Notes: a model not told the origin generated them from the sequence alone. Counted from the first letter of the stretch, positions 14,673-31,186 are shown. The stretch: 64,000 nucleotides of DNA from Leptospira sanjuanensis (GCF_022267325.1 NZ_JAIZBG010000002.1:241501-305500); one strand, 5' to 3'. A program made the numbers and translations.

Positions 14673-16847
14673 TTACTTTTCGAGAAGATGTTGAACTCCG
14701 ATCCAGTTGCCGGTCGGAGGGGACGCGATGTATTCCTGACAACGCTTGCGGTACAGAATCGAAACGATGTCTTCCGGAAAAACTTTGAGCGCTTGTTCGA
14801 AATTGATCAGCGCTTCCTGAAAGTCCGCGACCTTATACAGAATGATTCCTCTCGTAAGCAAAGGAAGGGTCGTGTCTTTCAGTTTACGGATATGAGGCGC
14901 GTCGGCTTCGTAAACTTCGTAGATGATGATCGGATCGGTTTTGCCTTTGACGACCACCGAATCGATTTCACGGATCGCAAGACCGTCCGCGATCGTCATC
15001 GAAGAGAGCGTGTTCTTTGTGATGAGAATATCCGCGCGATACAGGTTCGTTAAACTTTCCAAACGGGACGCAACGTTGACCGTATCTCCGATCACGGTCG
15101 TGTCGAGACGGGAACGGCTTCCCACGGTACCGAGCATCAAGTTCCCCGTGTTGATTCCGATTCCGATCTTCAACCCGCGAAAGTGAGAATCCTTCGCTTC
15201 CGCGTTAATCGCCTGCACCTTCTTTTTCATTTCGATCGCAGCGAGAATTGCCTTGTCCGCGGAAGTTTTTCCCTGCAGACTCGGATGCATCGCTTCTCCT
15301 TCTCCCGAAAAAAGCGCGAGAATTCCGTCGCCCATAAACTTATCCACAAAACCTTCGTGTTTCTGAATCACCGGTTCCATGCTTGCGAGATAGTCGTTGA
15401 TAAAACGAAAGTTTTCCTCGGGTGTCATCTGCTCGGAGATCGTGGTGAACGAACGGATGTCCGTGAATAAAACGCTCATTTCTTTTAAAACCGAGTCGCC
15501 TAAATTAACTTCCACGGCGGAATCTTTTCCGAGAACGTTCAAAAATTGCACCGGAACAAAACGAAAAAACGCGTTCTTTTGTCTGGCGAGTTCCAACTTC
15601 TGTTGACTGAGTTCGATGTTTAAGTCTTCCGATTGACGATACAAGGAAATGAATCGGTTTGCAAGAATCGTCGTCAGCGCGACGACGAACAGAAAATAGG
15701 CGAACTGAGTAAAACGGATTCCCGATTGAAAAAAGACCGAATCGATCACGTCGTAGACGGCGATAAAGACCACGGTGAACATGCTCGTCGCCAGAAGAAT
15801 CGCGTCCTTCTTTCTTAAATAAACCGCCTTGCTCATAAAATAGAGAAGATAAACGAGCGTGGGTAGAATCGAAATCTGCCAAAGACGAAGACTGGTCATC
15901 GTATAACGGAATGGTTCCACAAGAGTTGCGATCGCGATCAAAAGACTCAGGACAAGAATTCCGAACAAAACTTTGGAAAACTTCGCTCTTCCGTAAAAAT
16001 AATCCTGCATAAACAGAAGAAACATCGGCGCCAAAAGGGAAACCGAAGCATATTCAATTCTTGTAATCCAAGTCGTATCGTGAATGACGTCGAAGGCGAG
16101 ATTGGATCGGGAAAGGGAATATAAGGCCATCGAAACGCTGAAGATTCCAAAGTAAAGATTGTAACGATCCTCCCTTCGTTTCGCGTAGATCAGAAGGTGA
16201 TACAAACCGAAAAAGATATAAATCGTATTGAGACAAAGATTGACGAGAGTTGAAATCTCGCCGGAAAGTTTTTGTTCGGTCGTGATCGAATAATCTCCGT
16301 CGATGTAAAAACCGAGATCCACGTTCTTAGAAAGCGCGGAAGCCGGAACGTCGCCGATCAAACGGAACGTCAGAAGATTCTCCCCCGATTTCAAAAGACT
16401 GGAATCCAAAGGAAGACGAAGGCTGCGGATGGTTCTTCGAACCAGCATCTCTTTGCCGGAAGAATCCAGATGAATTTCCCGATCGAGAGAATGGCCGTTC
16501 AAATAGATTTCCCAGTTTTCTCCGATGGATTCGAGATATAAGAAAATAGGTTTGTAGATTTTCGTTTTCTGAAAATCTTCCTCGATTTGAAACCGAGTCT
16601 GCAAAGTGAATTCTTTCAAACCCGTTCCGATCGGAGTTTCGAAAATTTCGTTGAGAACGATCGGAAACGCAGTGATCGTTTTCACTTTCGGAGAAGAAGC
16701 GTCGATTCCTTTGAGATATTCTTTTTGAAAGTTGTCGATCGCGATCCAATTCCCTTTTCTCAGATCGATCGGTTTCCAAGCCTCTTGCGATTCGGAAAAG
16801 AGTACGGATGGAATAAGAGCGCAAAAGAAGAATAGAATCGTTTTCAA
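14673..16847 (-). CDS. 7TM-DISM receptor adenylate/guanylate cyclase
   Basis: A receptor of 724 residues: signal peptide, extracytoplasmic sensory domain (about 25-190), seven transmembrane helices (about 200-400), a short coiled-coil and a class III nucleotide cyclase domain (about 435-620). The cyclase has both metal aspartates in context (LFTDIRSFTTISEQ and DKFMGDGILALFSG), GIGINTGNLMLGTVG, and TVIGDTVNVASRLE with the transition-state Asn/Arg segment. A tetratricopeptide-like tail (ADFQEALINFEQALKVF) closes the protein. It should make cAMP (or cGMP) in the cytoplasm in response to an external signal. Single gene, divergent from bcp. Confidence 0.88.
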   Translation of the reverse strand: MKTILFFFCALIPSVLFSESQEAWKPIDLRKGNWIAIDNFQKEYLKGIDASSPKVKTITAFPIVLNEIFETPIGTGLKEFTLQTRFQIEEDFQKTKIYKPIFLYLESIGENWEIYLNGHSLDREIHLDSSGKEMLVRRTIRSLRLPLDSSLLKSGENLLTFRLIGDVPASALSKNVDLGFYIDGDYSITTEQKLSGEISTLVNLCLNTIYIFFGLYHLLIYAKRREDRYNLYFGIFSVSMALYSLSRSNLAFDVIHDTTWITRIEYASVSLLAPMFLLFMQDYFYGRAKFSKVLFGILVLSLLIAIATLVEPFRYTMTSLRLWQISILPTLVYLLYFMSKAVYLRKKDAILLATSMFTVVFIAVYDVIDSVFFQSGIRFTQFAYFLFVVALTTILANRFISLYRQSEDLNIELSQQKLELARQKNAFFRFVPVQFLNVLGKDSAVEVNLGDSVLKEMSVLFTDIRSFTTISEQMTPEENFRFINDYLASMEPVIQKHEGFVDKFMGDGILALFSGEGEAMHPSLQGKTSADKAILAAIEMKKKVQAINAEAKDSHFRGLKIGIGINTGNLMLGTVGSRSRLDTTVIGDTVNVASRLESLTNLYRADILITKNTLSSMTIADGLAIREIDSVVVKGKTDPIIIYEVYEADAPHIRKLKDTTLPLLTRGIILYKVADFQEALINFEQALKVFPEDIVSILYRKRCQEYIASPPTGNWIGVQHLLEK

Positions 16848-17027
16848 AGTAGATGGTTTCCGTTTGGGAGAAGAATTGGTTCTCTTGAGAGAAGTATATG
16901 GATTAGAAGTTTAGATTGTCTAATTTTCAACATTTTTATTCCAAACGTCGTCCAAATCTTAGAATTCGTTTTGAAAAGCGGTTGCATCCCGGTTCCAATC
17001 TTTATTCTTGCTACGGAGGAAATTCGA

Positions 17028-17507
17028 ATGTCAGATTCAGTTTTGGGGGCCAATGTTCCCTCGGTCAGTTTGGAAAGTACGGAAGGAAAGAACGTGAAAC
17101 TTCCGGACGACATCGCGGGTTCATGGACTTTATTGTATTTTTATCCGAAAGACGATACCCCCGGTTGCACCAAACAAGCCTGCAGTTATCGAGACAATAT
17201 GGGAGAATTCAAAAAGATCGGAGCGAAGGTCTACGGAGTGAGCTTGGACAATTTGGATTCTCACGGAAACTTTATCCAAAAGTATTCCTTAAACTTTCCG
17301 CTTTTATCCGATCCCGATCATAAATTGAGCGAAGCTCTCGGCGTATACGGAGATCAGGAATGGAGAGGCAAGGTGTTCAAGGGACTTTCCAGAGATTCGT
17401 TTTTGATTTCTCCGGAGGGAAAGATCCAAAAGGTTTGGAGAAAAGTTGACCCGACGACCACGGTGGAAGAAACTCTCCAGGAGATTTCCAAAGCCAGCGG
17501 TAAATGA
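17028..17507 (+). CDS. bcp: Thioredoxin-dependent peroxiredoxin, BCP/PrxQ type
   Basis: Reduces hydrogen peroxide and organic hydroperoxides. The 159-residue protein has YFYPKDDTPGCTKQAC, with the peroxidatic and resolving cysteines five residues apart as in BCP-type enzymes, and a conserved RDSFLISPEGKI strand. The start at 17028 follows GGAGGA by seven bases; the frame stays open 19 codons upstream, but that stretch has no ribosome-binding site. The M61 peptidase gene begins directly after its stop, so the pair is co-transcribed. Confidence 0.92.
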   Translation: MSDSVLGANVPSVSLESTEGKNVKLPDDIAGSWTLLYFYPKDDTPGCTKQACSYRDNMGEFKKIGAKVYGVSLDNLDSHGNFIQKYSLNFPLLSDPDHKLSEALGVYGDQEWRGKVFKGLSRDSFLISPEGKIQKVWRKVDPTTTVEETLQEISKASGK

Positions 17508-19247
17508 TTGTCTAAACTTCGTTTTGTAATTCAAGAGTATCAGCTTACGGGACACTATCTCCAAGTGGAATTGGAGATGGAGTCTTCCAAAAAAGAAACG
17601 ATTCTATCCCTACCCGTTTGGTCTCCCGGATCGTATATGGTTCGGGATTATTCCAGACATATCCACAAGCTCGAAGCGTTTGCAAGCGGTAAGAACGGCA
17701 AAAAGTTAGAAGTCGTCGAAATCGGTTTGGATTCGTGGAGCGTTCGTTCCGAGGGAGAAGCCTTTCGTGTTCGATACGTGGTCTACGGATACGACTATTC
17801 CGTCCGTTCGAACTATTTCACCACGGAATATTGTTTGCTTCATCCGCCCGCCTTGTTTTTGTACCCCCGCGACGAGGAAATTTCCGAAATTACATTAGAA
17901 ATCTCGAATGCGCTTCCGTTTGAATATTGTCATTCCGGTTTGAGCGGAAAGGGTCGCAAACGTTCTTCCGCTTCGCTGGACGAATTTTTGGACGCGCCTG
18001 TTCTTTTGTCGAACCGACCTTCGATTCCGTTTCGCAGCGGAGAATGCGATCATGAGATCGTACTTGAGGGAGAACTTCCGAAATCCGTTCGAAAAAACCT
18101 TATCCCCGATCTTCAAAAGATCACGGAGGAACAGATCCGTTCTCTCGGAGGATCGCCAAACACGAGTTATCTGTTTGTCCTGATTCTTTCCGAAGGCGCC
18201 TACGGAGGTTTGGAACATCTCAATTCTTCCGTGAACATGTATGATCCGCTGAAGGCGTTGTCGAAGGACGGATATCTAAAACTTCTCGAACTTTTATCCC
18301 ACGAATACTTTCATCTTTGGAACGTGAAACGGATTCGCCCGATCGCGCTCGGTCCGTTCGATTATCAGAAACCTAATTTAACCCGCGAACTTTGGATCGC
18401 GGAGGGAATCACTTCCTTTTATGACGCGTATTTTTTGGTGCGAACCAAACATCTGAACCCGGAATCGTATCTGGCAAAGGTAATGGAAGACCTTCAGAGT
18501 TTGGAAAAGTCCGAGGGAGAAGCTTGGATGAGTTTGGAGGATTCTTCGTACACGGCTTGGACGAAATTCTACAACCGTCCGAACGATCCGAACGCGAACA
18601 ACACGGGGATTTCGTATTACGTTAAGGGAGGAATTCTCGCGCTTGCGATGGATCTGCATCTTCTGTCGGAAACGGGAGGCAAACATTCTTTGCTGGATGT
18701 GATGAACGAAGTATATCAAACGTATTACGTCGGAAAGAAACGCGGTTTTACGAAAATCGAATTCTTCGAGTCCGCAAAAAAACGGACCGGAGTGGATCTG
18801 AAATTGGAATTCGGAAATTATCTGGATAAGGCGATTGCGATCCCGATCGAGAATTACTTTCACAAAATCGGTGTTAAACGGTCGGATTCGAACCCCGGAG
18901 TGGAACTCGGCTTTTCCACGCGGGAAGAACGGGGAAATCTCGTGATCGGCAAAGTTGATTGGAAGATTTTGGACGCTTCCGTCGATCTAAGTCAAGGAGA
19001 CGAATGGATCGCGCTGAATGGAACTCGGATTCATTCCGGAAATCGAAAGGATCTTTTGAAGCAGTTTAAGGCCGGAGATAAGATCGAACTTTTGATCGCG
19101 CGGCGAGGTAAGATTCTCAAGCGAAAGTTGAAACTCTCGAAACGATTTCAAACGAGTCAGTTTAAGTTCGACGAACTCGCGAACGACGAACAAAAAAAAT
19201 TGCGCGGACTGTTCTTCGGAAGTCAGGAAGGGAACCAATCTCGGTAA
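17508..19247 (+). CDS. M61-family metallopeptidase (glycyl aminopeptidase-like) with PDZ domain
   Basis: The protein has 579 residues. Residues 1-165 form the beta-rich M61 amino-terminal domain ([15 protein letters not shown]). The zinc site is [16 protein letters not shown] (HExxH) at about residue 265, followed by the downstream glutamate in [16 protein letters not shown] before the zinc site and YYVKGG after it are typical of the family. A PDZ-like domain occupies about residues 465-550. The start is TTG, directly following the bcp stop; no other start is nearer. No signal peptide is seen, so it is probably cytoplasmic. Its 3' end overlaps the convergent DUF1564-type gene by 25 bp. Confidence 0.88.
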   Translation: MSKLRFVIQEYQLTGHYLQVELEMESSKKETILSLPVWSPGSYMVRDYSRHIHKLEAFASGKNGKKLEVVEIGLDSWSVRSEGEAFRVRYVVYGYDYSVRSNYFTTEYCLLHPPALFLYPRDEEISEITLEISNALPFEYCHSGLSGKGRKRSSASLDEFLDAPVLLSNRPSIPFRSGECDHEIVLEGELPKSVRKNLIPDLQKITEEQIRSLGGSPNTSYLFVLILSEGAYGGLEHLNSSVNMYDPLKALSKDGYLKLLELLSHEYFHLWNVKRIRPIALGPFDYQKPNLTRELWIAEGITSFYDAYFLVRTKHLNPESYLAKVMEDLQSLEKSEGEAWMSLEDSSYTAWTKFYNRPNDPNANNTGISYYVKGGILALAMDLHLLSETGGKHSLLDVMNEVYQTYYVGKKRGFTKIEFFESAKKRTGVDLKLEFGNYLDKAIAIPIENYFHKIGVKRSDSNPGVELGFSTREERGNLVIGKVDWKILDASVDLSQGDEWIALNGTRIHSGNRKDLLKQFKAGDKIELLIARRGKILKRKLKLSKRFQTSQFKFDELANDEQKKLRGLFFGSQEGNQSR

Positions 19248-19753
19248 TCTAACGTGTGGAAATACGTGTCCGGTCCGCATTCGAGTTTGCGGATTGCCCG
19301 GTTGTCAAGTAAGTCGAGGTGGAGGATGTAACTGTAATACCTGTGAAATGTGGGAACTCCCTCATTCATCGGATTCACGATAGAATCTCCGACTCCCAGT
19401 TCCTCCAGCCACAAAAGATAATTAAACAGAAAACAGCGGGACACGCCGTGCGCTTGAGCCAACGTTCCTAAAAAAGTCCAGCTACCGGTGCTAATCCGAG
19501 CATTCACACGCACCATTTTCTTTTTACCCTGACAAGGTTGATAAAGAGTTCGCCTCGCATCTTTTCCGATGCGCTTTGCAGCGGACATATATTTCCCATA
19601 CCGTCTCAAAAGCTCGGGAATTCGTTTCGGAAGTTTCTTCGCGTCCCGCTCTGAAAAGCGTCGCAAGGTTTGTTCCGGAATTAAAAGAGTGACCGTAATC
19701 GAATACCCATCTTGAAGTCGCGAACGGATTTCATGATCCGTATTTAAAAGCAT
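19223..19753 (-). CDS. DUF1564-type protein (Leptospira family)
   Basis: A basic 176-residue protein resembling the DUF1564 family, which is largely confined to Leptospira and occurs in several paralogues. Matching features are [13 protein letters not shown] at the start, [24 protein letters not shown] and [18 protein letters not shown]. Function unknown; the basic amino-terminal region and the helix around RRYGKY suggest nucleic-acid binding, but this is only a guess. The start at 19753 is picked from family resemblance; two earlier ATG codons exist. It overlaps the 3' end of the convergent M61 gene by 25 bp. Confidence 0.65.
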   Translation of the reverse strand: MLLNTDHEIRSRLQDGYSITVTLLIPEQTLRRFSERDAKKLPKRIPELLRRYGKYMSAAKRIGKDARRTLYQPCQGKKKMVRVNARISTGSWTFLGTLAQAHGVSRCFLFNYLLWLEELGVGDSIVNPMNEGVPTFHRYYSYILHLDLLDNRAIRKLECGPDTYFHTLDYRDWFPS

Positions 19754-19874
19754 GGTTCCCATATATCGGATACGGTTCCGCAAAAAACCGATGGAGACTG
19801 GTCGGCGCGGGTTTTTTAAGGAAACGCCGTTTTTTTACGAAGAGCCTGATCCCAAAACGGGAAAAAAATTGTAA

Positions 19875-19943
19875 TAGTTCCCACAAATACTCCTTGGCTT
19901 TTCAAAGACGGTCTCGCCGTTTGAAAAAAGCAGGAGTTCCCAC
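19875..19943 (+). repeat. Two copies of a GAGTTCCCACA-type intergenic motif
   Basis: AGTTCCCACA at 19875-19884 and GAGTTCCCACA at 19933-19943, 58 bp apart, in the 224-bp gap between the DUF1564-type gene and an SDR gene. The same element occurs three times at 33631-33797. An inverted copy falls at 19349-19360 inside the DUF1564-type gene. Function unknown. Confidence 0.5.
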
Positions 19944-19977
19944 ACGTTCCCGGTTTTGGGACGGGCATTAAAGTCTG

Positions 19978-21682
<1,705 letters not shown>

Positions 21683-21835
21683 AATTCCGCCTTTCAGAAA
21701 AATAAACCTTTTGGTTAGGTTCGTTTTTTTGAAAAATTTCCGCGCGTCGATTGTTACCGAAACTCCTTGACAGAGAACACTTTCTTGTGTCCAATGATTG
21801 AATTCTTCTTTTAGAACGGTCCGTTAACCCCCCTT

Positions 21836-23584
21836 ATGAGTGAAAGGCAACTATCCTTATCCCTAATTTCCGATATTACGGCGAGAATCAATTCGACCGA
21901 CGACCTGGAAGAACTTCTCGGTATCATCATAGAAACAACAAAGGACGTTCTCAACACGGAAGGATGTTCTCTTCTTCTTTATGACCGCGACGAGGATTGT
22001 CTCGTGTTCAACGTCGCCAAGGGAACCAAGGGAGAATCTTTGACCGAGCTCAAGGTTCCCCGCGGGAAAGGAATCGCCGGTATGGTTTTGGAAACCCTCG
22101 AACCGGTCATCGTCAACGACGCCGCCAACGATCCTCGCATTTATAGAAACATCGACGAAACCGTCGGATTCGTGACCAACAACCTCATCTGCGTTCCTAT
22201 GAGTACTCAGGGAGAAATCCAAGGTGTGCTCGAAGCGGTCAATTCCCTGGGAAGGGAAGAATTCACGAGCAAGGACATTAAGGTTCTGCAATATCTTTCG
22301 GATCTCGCGGCGATCGCGATTCGGAATCGAAGACTCATTCGCGACCTCAAAAGCCGAGCCAACGAATTGGATTGTCTGTTTCAACTCAGTCAGGCGATTT
22401 CGAACATCGAGGCGATGGATCAGTTTCTCAACCTCACCGTAAACTCGATTTCGGAAGTGATGGGAGCGGAACGTGTTTCGCTCATCTTCTTCAATCCGAA
22501 AACCGGAAAATACGAACTCAAAAAAAGCATCGGCTTTAGTCTCGAAGACGAGGAACACTTCATCAACGAAAAGGAAGGAATCATCAAACATATCATCGAA
22601 ACCGGAGCGCCGATTCTCGTTCAAAATACGTCCGGCTTCATGGAAGAATGGGTTCGTCCCGAACGATACAAAACGAAATCCTTTATCTCCGTTCCGATCC
22701 GACAAGACGGAAAGATCATCGGAATTCTAAACTCCGCGGATAAAAAATCGGGGAACAGTTTTAATAACGCGGATCAAAACGTTCTGAGTACGATCTCGAA
22801 TCAGATCGCGGAAGCGTACAATTCCCTTCTTTCCAAGGATCAAAAGGAAAAACTCAATTCAATCCGAAGAGATATGCAGATCGCTTCTCAGATTCAGGTG
22901 AATTCTTTACCGAACATTCCGAAAAAGATACAGGGACTCGAACTCGAAACGAGTTATATCGCGTCCAAGGAAATCGGCGGAGACTTTTACGATCTCATTT
23001 ATCACAACCCCGACGAGGTGAGCGTGCTGATTGCGGACGTTTCCGGAAAAGGAATCGCCGCCGCGCTCTTTATGGAATTCTCCAAGACGATCATCGCGGG
23101 AGAAGTCTCCCGGAATTCTTCGACGAGCATCAGTTTGATGAGCGCGAATCGGATCATCCAAGAAAAGTCCGGTTATTTTATGTTCGTCACCGTTATGCTC
23201 GCTCGGATCAATATGGCCAAACGAAGAATCCGGTATTCGAGCGCGGGCCACAACGAACAGCTTCTCTACAAGGCCAAAGAAAAGAAGGTCACGAGTCTTT
23301 CCGGAAAAGGAATGCCTCTCGGGATCAAGGAATCGGAAATCGACGAACACGAAATCGATTATTCTCCCGGAGATCTATTGATTCTTTATACGGACGGAGT
23401 GAGCGAAGCGATGAACGAATCGAACGAGATGTACGGTTTGGAAAATCTGACCAAGCTCATCGAGCGAAACGGAGAAATGCCTCTCAGCGCTTTGAAGGAA
23501 CTCATCATCGATACCACCGATGCGTTCCGCGGAGAAGCCGATCCGCACGACGACTACACTCTTTTTATGGTGCGTCTTCCGTAA
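21836..23584 (+). CDS. GAF-GAF-PP2C (RsbU/SpoIIE-type) serine phosphatase
   Basis: A 582-residue soluble signalling protein. Two GAF sensory domains (about 20-165 and 190-335) are followed by a short linker helix and a PP2C domain of SpoIIE/RsbU type (about 365-582). Metal-site motifs are visible: [51 protein letters not shown] and final [13 protein letters not shown]. Family members dephosphorylate anti-anti-sigma proteins in partner-switching pathways. The 7TM sensor at 2596, with an RsbW-like ATPase, is a conceivable member of the same kind of circuit, although not adjacent. Confidence 0.88.
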   Translation: MSERQLSLSLISDITARINSTDDLEELLGIIIETTKDVLNTEGCSLLLYDRDEDCLVFNVAKGTKGESLTELKVPRGKGIAGMVLETLEPVIVNDAANDPRIYRNIDETVGFVTNNLICVPMSTQGEIQGVLEAVNSLGREEFTSKDIKVLQYLSDLAAIAIRNRRLIRDLKSRANELDCLFQLSQAISNIEAMDQFLNLTVNSISEVMGAERVSLIFFNPKTGKYELKKSIGFSLEDEEHFINEKEGIIKHIIETGAPILVQNTSGFMEEWVRPERYKTKSFISVPIRQDGKIIGILNSADKKSGNSFNNADQNVLSTISNQIAEAYNSLLSKDQKEKLNSIRRDMQIASQIQVNSLPNIPKKIQGLELETSYIASKEIGGDFYDLIYHNPDEVSVLIADVSGKGIAAALFMEFSKTIIAGEVSRNSSTSISLMSANRIIQEKSGYFMFVTVMLARINMAKRRIRYSSAGHNEQLLYKAKEKKVTSLSGKGMPLGIKESEIDEHEIDYSPGDLLILYTDGVSEAMNESNEMYGLENLTKLIERNGEMPLSALKELIIDTTDAFRGEADPHDDYTLFMVRLP

Positions 23585-23632
23585 CGCTGCGATCCGTAGA
23601 GAGCGGCGTTTCCGCGGAAAATTTCGGGCGTC

Positions 23633-23657
23633 TCCTTCCGATCTGCGATCGGAAGGA
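23633..23657. terminator. 11-bp-stem hairpin between convergent genes
   Basis: TCCTTCCGATC (23633-23643) pairs perfectly with GATCGGAAGGA (23647-23657) around a three-base loop. A second short hairpin GTCGC-GTA-GCGAC follows near 23680. Both lie between the phosphatase gene (plus) and the phosphofructokinase gene (minus), so a bidirectional terminator is likely, although no T-run is present. Confidence 0.4.
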
Positions 23658-23780
23658 CCGTGCTTGCTCCGGGTTTCGTCGCGTAGCGACTCATCCTTCG
23701 CCTTGTTTCAACGGAAAAGATTCAATTTTTTGAATATGGCTCAGGACGCTCGCGCCCTCCGCATCACTGACGCGTTTACG

Positions 23781-25076
23781 TCACTTCGCTTCCATGTGAG
23801 CCGGTTGTCCGGTGGAAGCCAAAAGCGATCTCCAAAGAGTGCTCTTATCCGGTTGCAACACCTTTCTTTCCTGAATCGCCACCGCGATGGGAAGGTGCGT
23901 AAAAACGTTGTTCCACATTCCTACGACCATATCCGTTTTGCCCGCCATCGCAGCGTGAACCGCATTCTGAGCGAGAAAGCCGCAGAACACCGAATCTTCC
24001 GCGTTAGCCGGAATCGATCGTATGATGTAACTCGGATCGATGTATTTGATGTTTACGGGGATATTCTCCTTTTTGAAAAATTCCCCCATCGTATCCTTGA
24101 GAAACAATCCGATGTCTTTCAGCTTTAAGTTTCCGGAAGGATCTCGTTCTCCGGTAACGTCAAAAAATTTTTGACCGGCGCCTTCCGCCGCGATGATGAC
24201 CGCGTGTCCTTTTTTCAGGATTCTTTTTTTGAGATCGTCCAGAAACGCACCGTTTCCAAAAAGATCGAAGTTCACTTCGGGGATCAGGCAGTAGTTTACG
24301 TTCCGGGACGCAAGAGCCGCGTTGACCGCGATGAATCCGGAATGACGTCCCATTAACTTGACAAGGCCGATTCCGTTCGGCGCGCCTTTCGCTTCCACGT
24401 GCGCGCATTCCACCGCTTCCATGGCCTTGGAAAACGCCGTGGAAAAGCCGAACGTTTTCTGAACGTAGTTGATGTCGTTGTCGATGGTTTTCGGAATTCC
24501 GATCACGGAGATTTCTTCTCCGCGTTTGGCGATCTCGTCCACGATTTCGCGCGCACCGCGTAGGGTTCCGTCTCCGCCGATACAAAAGAGCATTTTGACC
24601 CCGTACAAGCTCAGATAATCCACCATATCCACCGCGGATTGATTTCCACGGGAAGAAGCGAGCATGGAACCGCCTTCTTCCACGATATGCGCCACCTTCT
24701 CCGGAGTGAGTTCGATCGGTTTGTGGGAATATTTTTTCACGAGACCCTGATACCCGTACTGAAAACCGAGGATGCGCGAAACACCGTAACGATAGTAAAG
24801 TTCCATCACGATCCCCCGGATCACGTCGTTGATTCCGGGACAAAGTCCTCCGCAGGTTACGATTCCCGCCGTCACTTCCTTTGGGTGGAAAAATATTTTT
24901 TCCCGAGGACCGGCTTGTTCGAAAAAATCGGGATCGTTTTGTATGTAGGAATTCCAATCTTCATCGGATTGAAACACCGTTCTGAATAAAAGCCTGGAAG
25001 AATCGCTAGTATAGTATTCATAATCCGCGGGACTGGGAATTTTACATTCGCCGAAATTTTTGATTCGTGTATCCAT
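23781..25076 (-). CDS. 6-phosphofructokinase, TP0108-like group
   Basis: The enzyme has 431 residues and phosphorylates fructose 6-phosphate in glycolysis. Motifs: [16 protein letters not shown] (first phosphate-binding loop), [32 protein letters not shown] and [10 protein letters not shown]. The glycine in GGDGT points to ATP rather than pyrophosphate as donor, whereas PKTIDND is shared with the pyrophosphate-type branch; this mixture is seen in the long spirochaetal enzymes. The start at the internal ATG (25076, [10 protein letters not shown]) is preferred over an in-frame ATG 18 codons upstream. Divergent from the exported protein gene at 25184. Confidence 0.88.
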   Translation of the reverse strand: MDTRIKNFGECKIPSPADYEYYTSDSSRLLFRTVFQSDEDWNSYIQNDPDFFEQAGPREKIFFHPKEVTAGIVTCGGLCPGINDVIRGIVMELYYRYGVSRILGFQYGYQGLVKKYSHKPIELTPEKVAHIVEEGGSMLASSRGNQSAVDMVDYLSLYGVKMLFCIGGDGTLRGAREIVDEIAKRGEEISVIGIPKTIDNDINYVQKTFGFSTAFSKAMEAVECAHVEAKGAPNGIGLVKLMGRHSGFIAVNAALASRNVNYCLIPEVNFDLFGNGAFLDDLKKRILKKGHAVIIAAEGAGQKFFDVTGERDPSGNLKLKDIGLFLKDTMGEFFKKENIPVNIKYIDPSYIIRSIPANAEDSVFCGFLAQNAVHAAMAGKTDMVVGMWNNVFTHLPIAVAIQERKVLQPDKSTLWRSLLASTGQPAHMEAK

Positions 25077-25183
25077 GTTTCCTCGCGCAGATATTCCGGG
25101 AATTCGGGGAAAAATCACCTCATTTTGCAATTTTCTACTGACAGTTCTGTTCTATTTCTATAGTCTTACAGACAGAACGGTTT

Positions 25184-26128
25184 ATGAACAAAAAGAGATC
25201 CTTTATTCTTTCCTTATTTTTGTTTCTGTTCGGAGTCTCCGTTTTTTCGGTGGAAGATCCGACGTTCAGCCCGTTTTCACCCTACCACCTTTCCCGCGAT
25301 TTCGATCTCAATCGTCAAAAATATCTGCAGGTGGTCGCCATTCCCTATAAGGACCCGATGGAACTCAAACTCGGACCGGAATACGAAACCGCACCCGAAA
25401 AAAAATCTCCCGCGCCAACGTTCATCGTAACTCCGGGTCTCTCCTTTTCGGGAATGTTTCAGCCGTTTTTATTTTCCGTCGTTCCGCACGGCAGCATTCA
25501 ATTCTTACCCGTGTCCGAAACGGTTTTCGTAAACGAGCCTTCTTCTAAAACGGGCAAATTTGTATCCGGCGCCTTCTCTGAAAAGAGAACGATGGATCGA
25601 ATCACCGATTCCAGAAACCAAATCCAAGGTTTCGGTTTGCAGACGTTCGGTTCCAATCCGCTTCAAAACGGAAGCAGTTCGGGTGTGATGTTTTTATACA
25701 TGAAACGTCATGCGGGATTGGAGATGGATTTTAACGCGAGAATGATCGGAAACCAAGCCGGACTTGCCGTGCTGGAATCCGCCAAGTCCACGATCGCATT
25801 CAATTATTCCGTATTTCCGGAAATCGGAGAAAGTTCCAAGATGAACTTCTTCCTTCAATTCTCCAGCATCAAACGCTTTCAAGACCGCAACCTCGGATAC
25901 GGAGGAACGGGCGATCCGGGAAGCAACAACATGCGCGGTTTAAAATCGTATGAATACTATTTGAATCCGGGGATTTCCTTTTCTTCCAGAAACTTAAGCT
26001 TGGAAGGAATGGTACGCGTTCCCGTTCCCACCGCGGCGCAACTCGCGGGAGAACAACATCAGTGGATGCAGGACGTGCAGGGAATTTTGGGAATCAAATA
26101 CAGCTTTTCCGAAACCTCTTCTAAATAA
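25184..26128 (+). CDS. Exported protein, probably outer-membrane associated
   Basis: A 314-residue protein starting MNKKR with a long hydrophobic signal segment ending VSVFSVE at about residue 24. The mature part is beta-rich ([37 protein letters not shown]) and ends [15 protein letters not shown]. It may be a small porin-like barrel, but no family is recognised. Its upstream region contains a TATAGT box and a spaced repeat of GTTCTG/CAGAAC around it. Confidence 0.6.
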   Translation: MNKKRSFILSLFLFLFGVSVFSVEDPTFSPFSPYHLSRDFDLNRQKYLQVVAIPYKDPMELKLGPEYETAPEKKSPAPTFIVTPGLSFSGMFQPFLFSVVPHGSIQFLPVSETVFVNEPSSKTGKFVSGAFSEKRTMDRITDSRNQIQGFGLQTFGSNPLQNGSSSGVMFLYMKRHAGLEMDFNARMIGNQAGLAVLESAKSTIAFNYSVFPEIGESSKMNFFLQFSSIKRFQDRNLGYGGTGDPGSNNMRGLKSYEYYLNPGISFSSRNLSLEGMVRVPVPTAAQLAGEQHQWMQDVQGILGIKYSFSETSSK

Positions 26129-26188
26129 GAAAATCGAAAGCGTTCTGTCTCACGTTCAATCGCATAGATTAGGATGATCGAATTCTAT

Positions 26189-26217
26189 TTGACAATCTCA
26201 ATTTTAAGACGTAAATA
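26189..26217 (+). promoter_or_regulatory. Promoter of the free-standing toxin-antitoxin pair
   Basis: TTGACA at 26189-26194 and TAAATA at 26212-26217 are separated by exactly 17 bp. The -10 box ends six bases before the ATG at 26224, and no ribosome-binding site is present, so the transcript is probably leaderless. Confidence 0.6.
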
Positions 26218-26223
26218 TCAATC

Positions 26224-26412
26224 ATGTCCTCAACGAAGCAACAGGCCATCAACCTGATCGAAAACTTACCTGATGATTCATCATTTGATGATATCATGGA
26301 AGAACTTTTCTTTTCGAAGAAAGTTCAAGAGGGCTTGTCGGATTTGGATAACGGTAAAATAGTTTCTCACGAAAAAGTCGTAGAAGAAATTGCTAAATGG
26401 CGAAAGAGATAA
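26224..26412 (+). CDS. Antitoxin of a RelE/ParE-type module
   Basis: A 62-residue acidic protein with a LIENLPDDSSFDDIMEELFF helix and a VSHEKVVEEIAKWRKR end, a pattern common in small antitoxins paired with RelE/ParE toxins. It overlaps the toxin start by 16 bp. The start codon follows the -10 box by six bases. Confidence 0.75.
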   Translation: MSSTKQQAINLIENLPDDSSFDDIMEELFFSKKVQEGLSDLDNGKIVSHEKVVEEIAKWRKR

Positions 26413-26684
26413 TCTGGTCTCGGAAAGCTCAATCCGATTTGCATGATATCTACGATTATATCACTATAGATTCTGAAATTTACGCGTTTAATGTAGTCAA
26501 TCGGATCATAGAAACTGTAGAAAAAATACCGTTGTTCCCGTTTTTAGGACGAATGGTTCCGGAATTTAATATTGAAAGTTTGCGGGAACGATTTTCGGGC
26601 AATTATCGAATCGTTTATAGAATTAACGATTCAGAAAATATTGAAATAGTTACGATTCACCATTCTTCTAGGTCGTTAAAATGA
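26397..26684 (+). CDS. RelE/ParE-family toxin
   Basis: A 95-residue toxin of the RelE/ParE superfamily: IIWSRKAQSDLHDIYDYI at the start, a FLGRMVPEF loop, the conserved RERFSGNYRIVYRI strand and a final VTIHHSSR. ParE members poison gyrase and RelE members cut ribosome-bound mRNA; sequence alone does not decide which applies. It overlaps its antitoxin gene by 16 bp. The pair is outside the cassette array and no array repeat flanks it. Confidence 0.85.
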   Translation: MAKEIIWSRKAQSDLHDIYDYITIDSEIYAFNVVNRIIETVEKIPLFPFLGRMVPEFNIESLRERFSGNYRIVYRINDSENIEIVTIHHSSRSLK

Positions 26685-26720
26685 TCTCTTTTTGAATCGA
26701 CGATTGTTTACTTTGTAGGG

Positions 26721-27050
26721 TTACTCGATGATTCCCTGTTTTTTGAGGGAGAAGGCAAGATCCATCTTGCTGATCAGATGTTTTGCTCTTCCAAAACGAA
26801 TCATACGTTCCGGCGTCGAATTCTGTTTGTTCGAAAAAATCTCTAAACAAGTTTCGATCACCGGGCAAGAATGGTCCGTACATCCGATTTCGGTTAACGT
26901 AAGAATTTCGCTGCCCGTAAGACCGAGCGGTTCTTTCAGCCATGAAATCAGCGTGGGATGAAAGGAGAATTCTTCGGACGCGTTCCTAGTCTCCGAATAA
27001 ACGGGACCGTGATTGTGTACGGAAGAATGATTGGGGACCGCCGGTTTCAT
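26721..27050 (-). CDS. Small cysteine-containing hypothetical protein
   Basis: A protein of 109 residues with an FSFHPTLISWLKEPLGL helix and an EIGCTDHSCPVIETCLEIF segment holding three cysteines (CxxxxCPxxxxC), which could bind metal. I do not recognise a family. It follows metH by 43 bp on the same strand, so it may be the last gene of the methionine operon. Confidence 0.6.
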   Translation of the reverse strand: MKPAVPNHSSVHNHGPVYSETRNASEEFSFHPTLISWLKEPLGLTGSEILTLTEIGCTDHSCPVIETCLEIFSNKQNSTPERMIRFGRAKHLISKMDLAFSLKKQGIIE

Positions 27051-27093
27051 AGCTTCTAGTTAGACGAAAAAAATCGGATTCTTTCCAAGATTC

Positions 27094-30846
<3,753 letters not shown>

Positions 30847-30886
30847 ACTTCTTTGATAATTTTAAAAAATAGTATAACGTAAAATT

Positions 30887-31186
30887 CTAATATTCCGGAT
30901 TGATACATCCCTCTTTTTTCAAAGGAACTTTCACATCCGTAATCACGGGAGAATGTTTCGATTGTACCGCATTCTCCGCGATCCATCCGTGCCACACGGA
31001 AGGAACTTCGTAGTCCGGGTAGATCGCTTCCACCGGACATTCCGGCCTGCATTTGTTGCAATCGATGCAGACGGAAGGGTCGATGTAAAGACAATCGCTT
31101 CCTTCCCGAAAGGCCTCCACGGGACAAACCGCGGCACAGTATGTGTATTTACAATGCCTGCAGGGTTCCGCGACTACATAGGCCAT
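30887..31186 (-). CDS. Ferredoxin, 2[4Fe-4S] or 3Fe/4Fe type
   Basis: A 99-residue ferredoxin with two cluster motifs: CRHCKYTYCAAVCPVEAF and CIDCNKCRPECPVEAI. The spacing in the first motif resembles seven-iron ferredoxins. The carboxy-terminal tail (about residues 60-99) is an extension with no cluster. It is placed between ahcY and metH on the same strand. MetH needs one-electron reductive reactivation, which flavodoxin provides in E. coli; a ferredoxin in the operon is a reasonable substitute, but this is inference. Confidence 0.88.
   Translation of the reverse strand: MAYVVAEPCRHCKYTYCAAVCPVEAFREGSDCLYIDPSVCIDCNKCRPECPVEAIYPDYEVPSVWHGWIAENAVQSKHSPVITDVKVPLKKEGCINPEY

Noticed and set aside
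24160..24957. 265-codon frame inside the phosphofructokinase gene
   Set aside because: It is the shadow of the strong pfk frame, is rich in Arg and Ser and has no motif.
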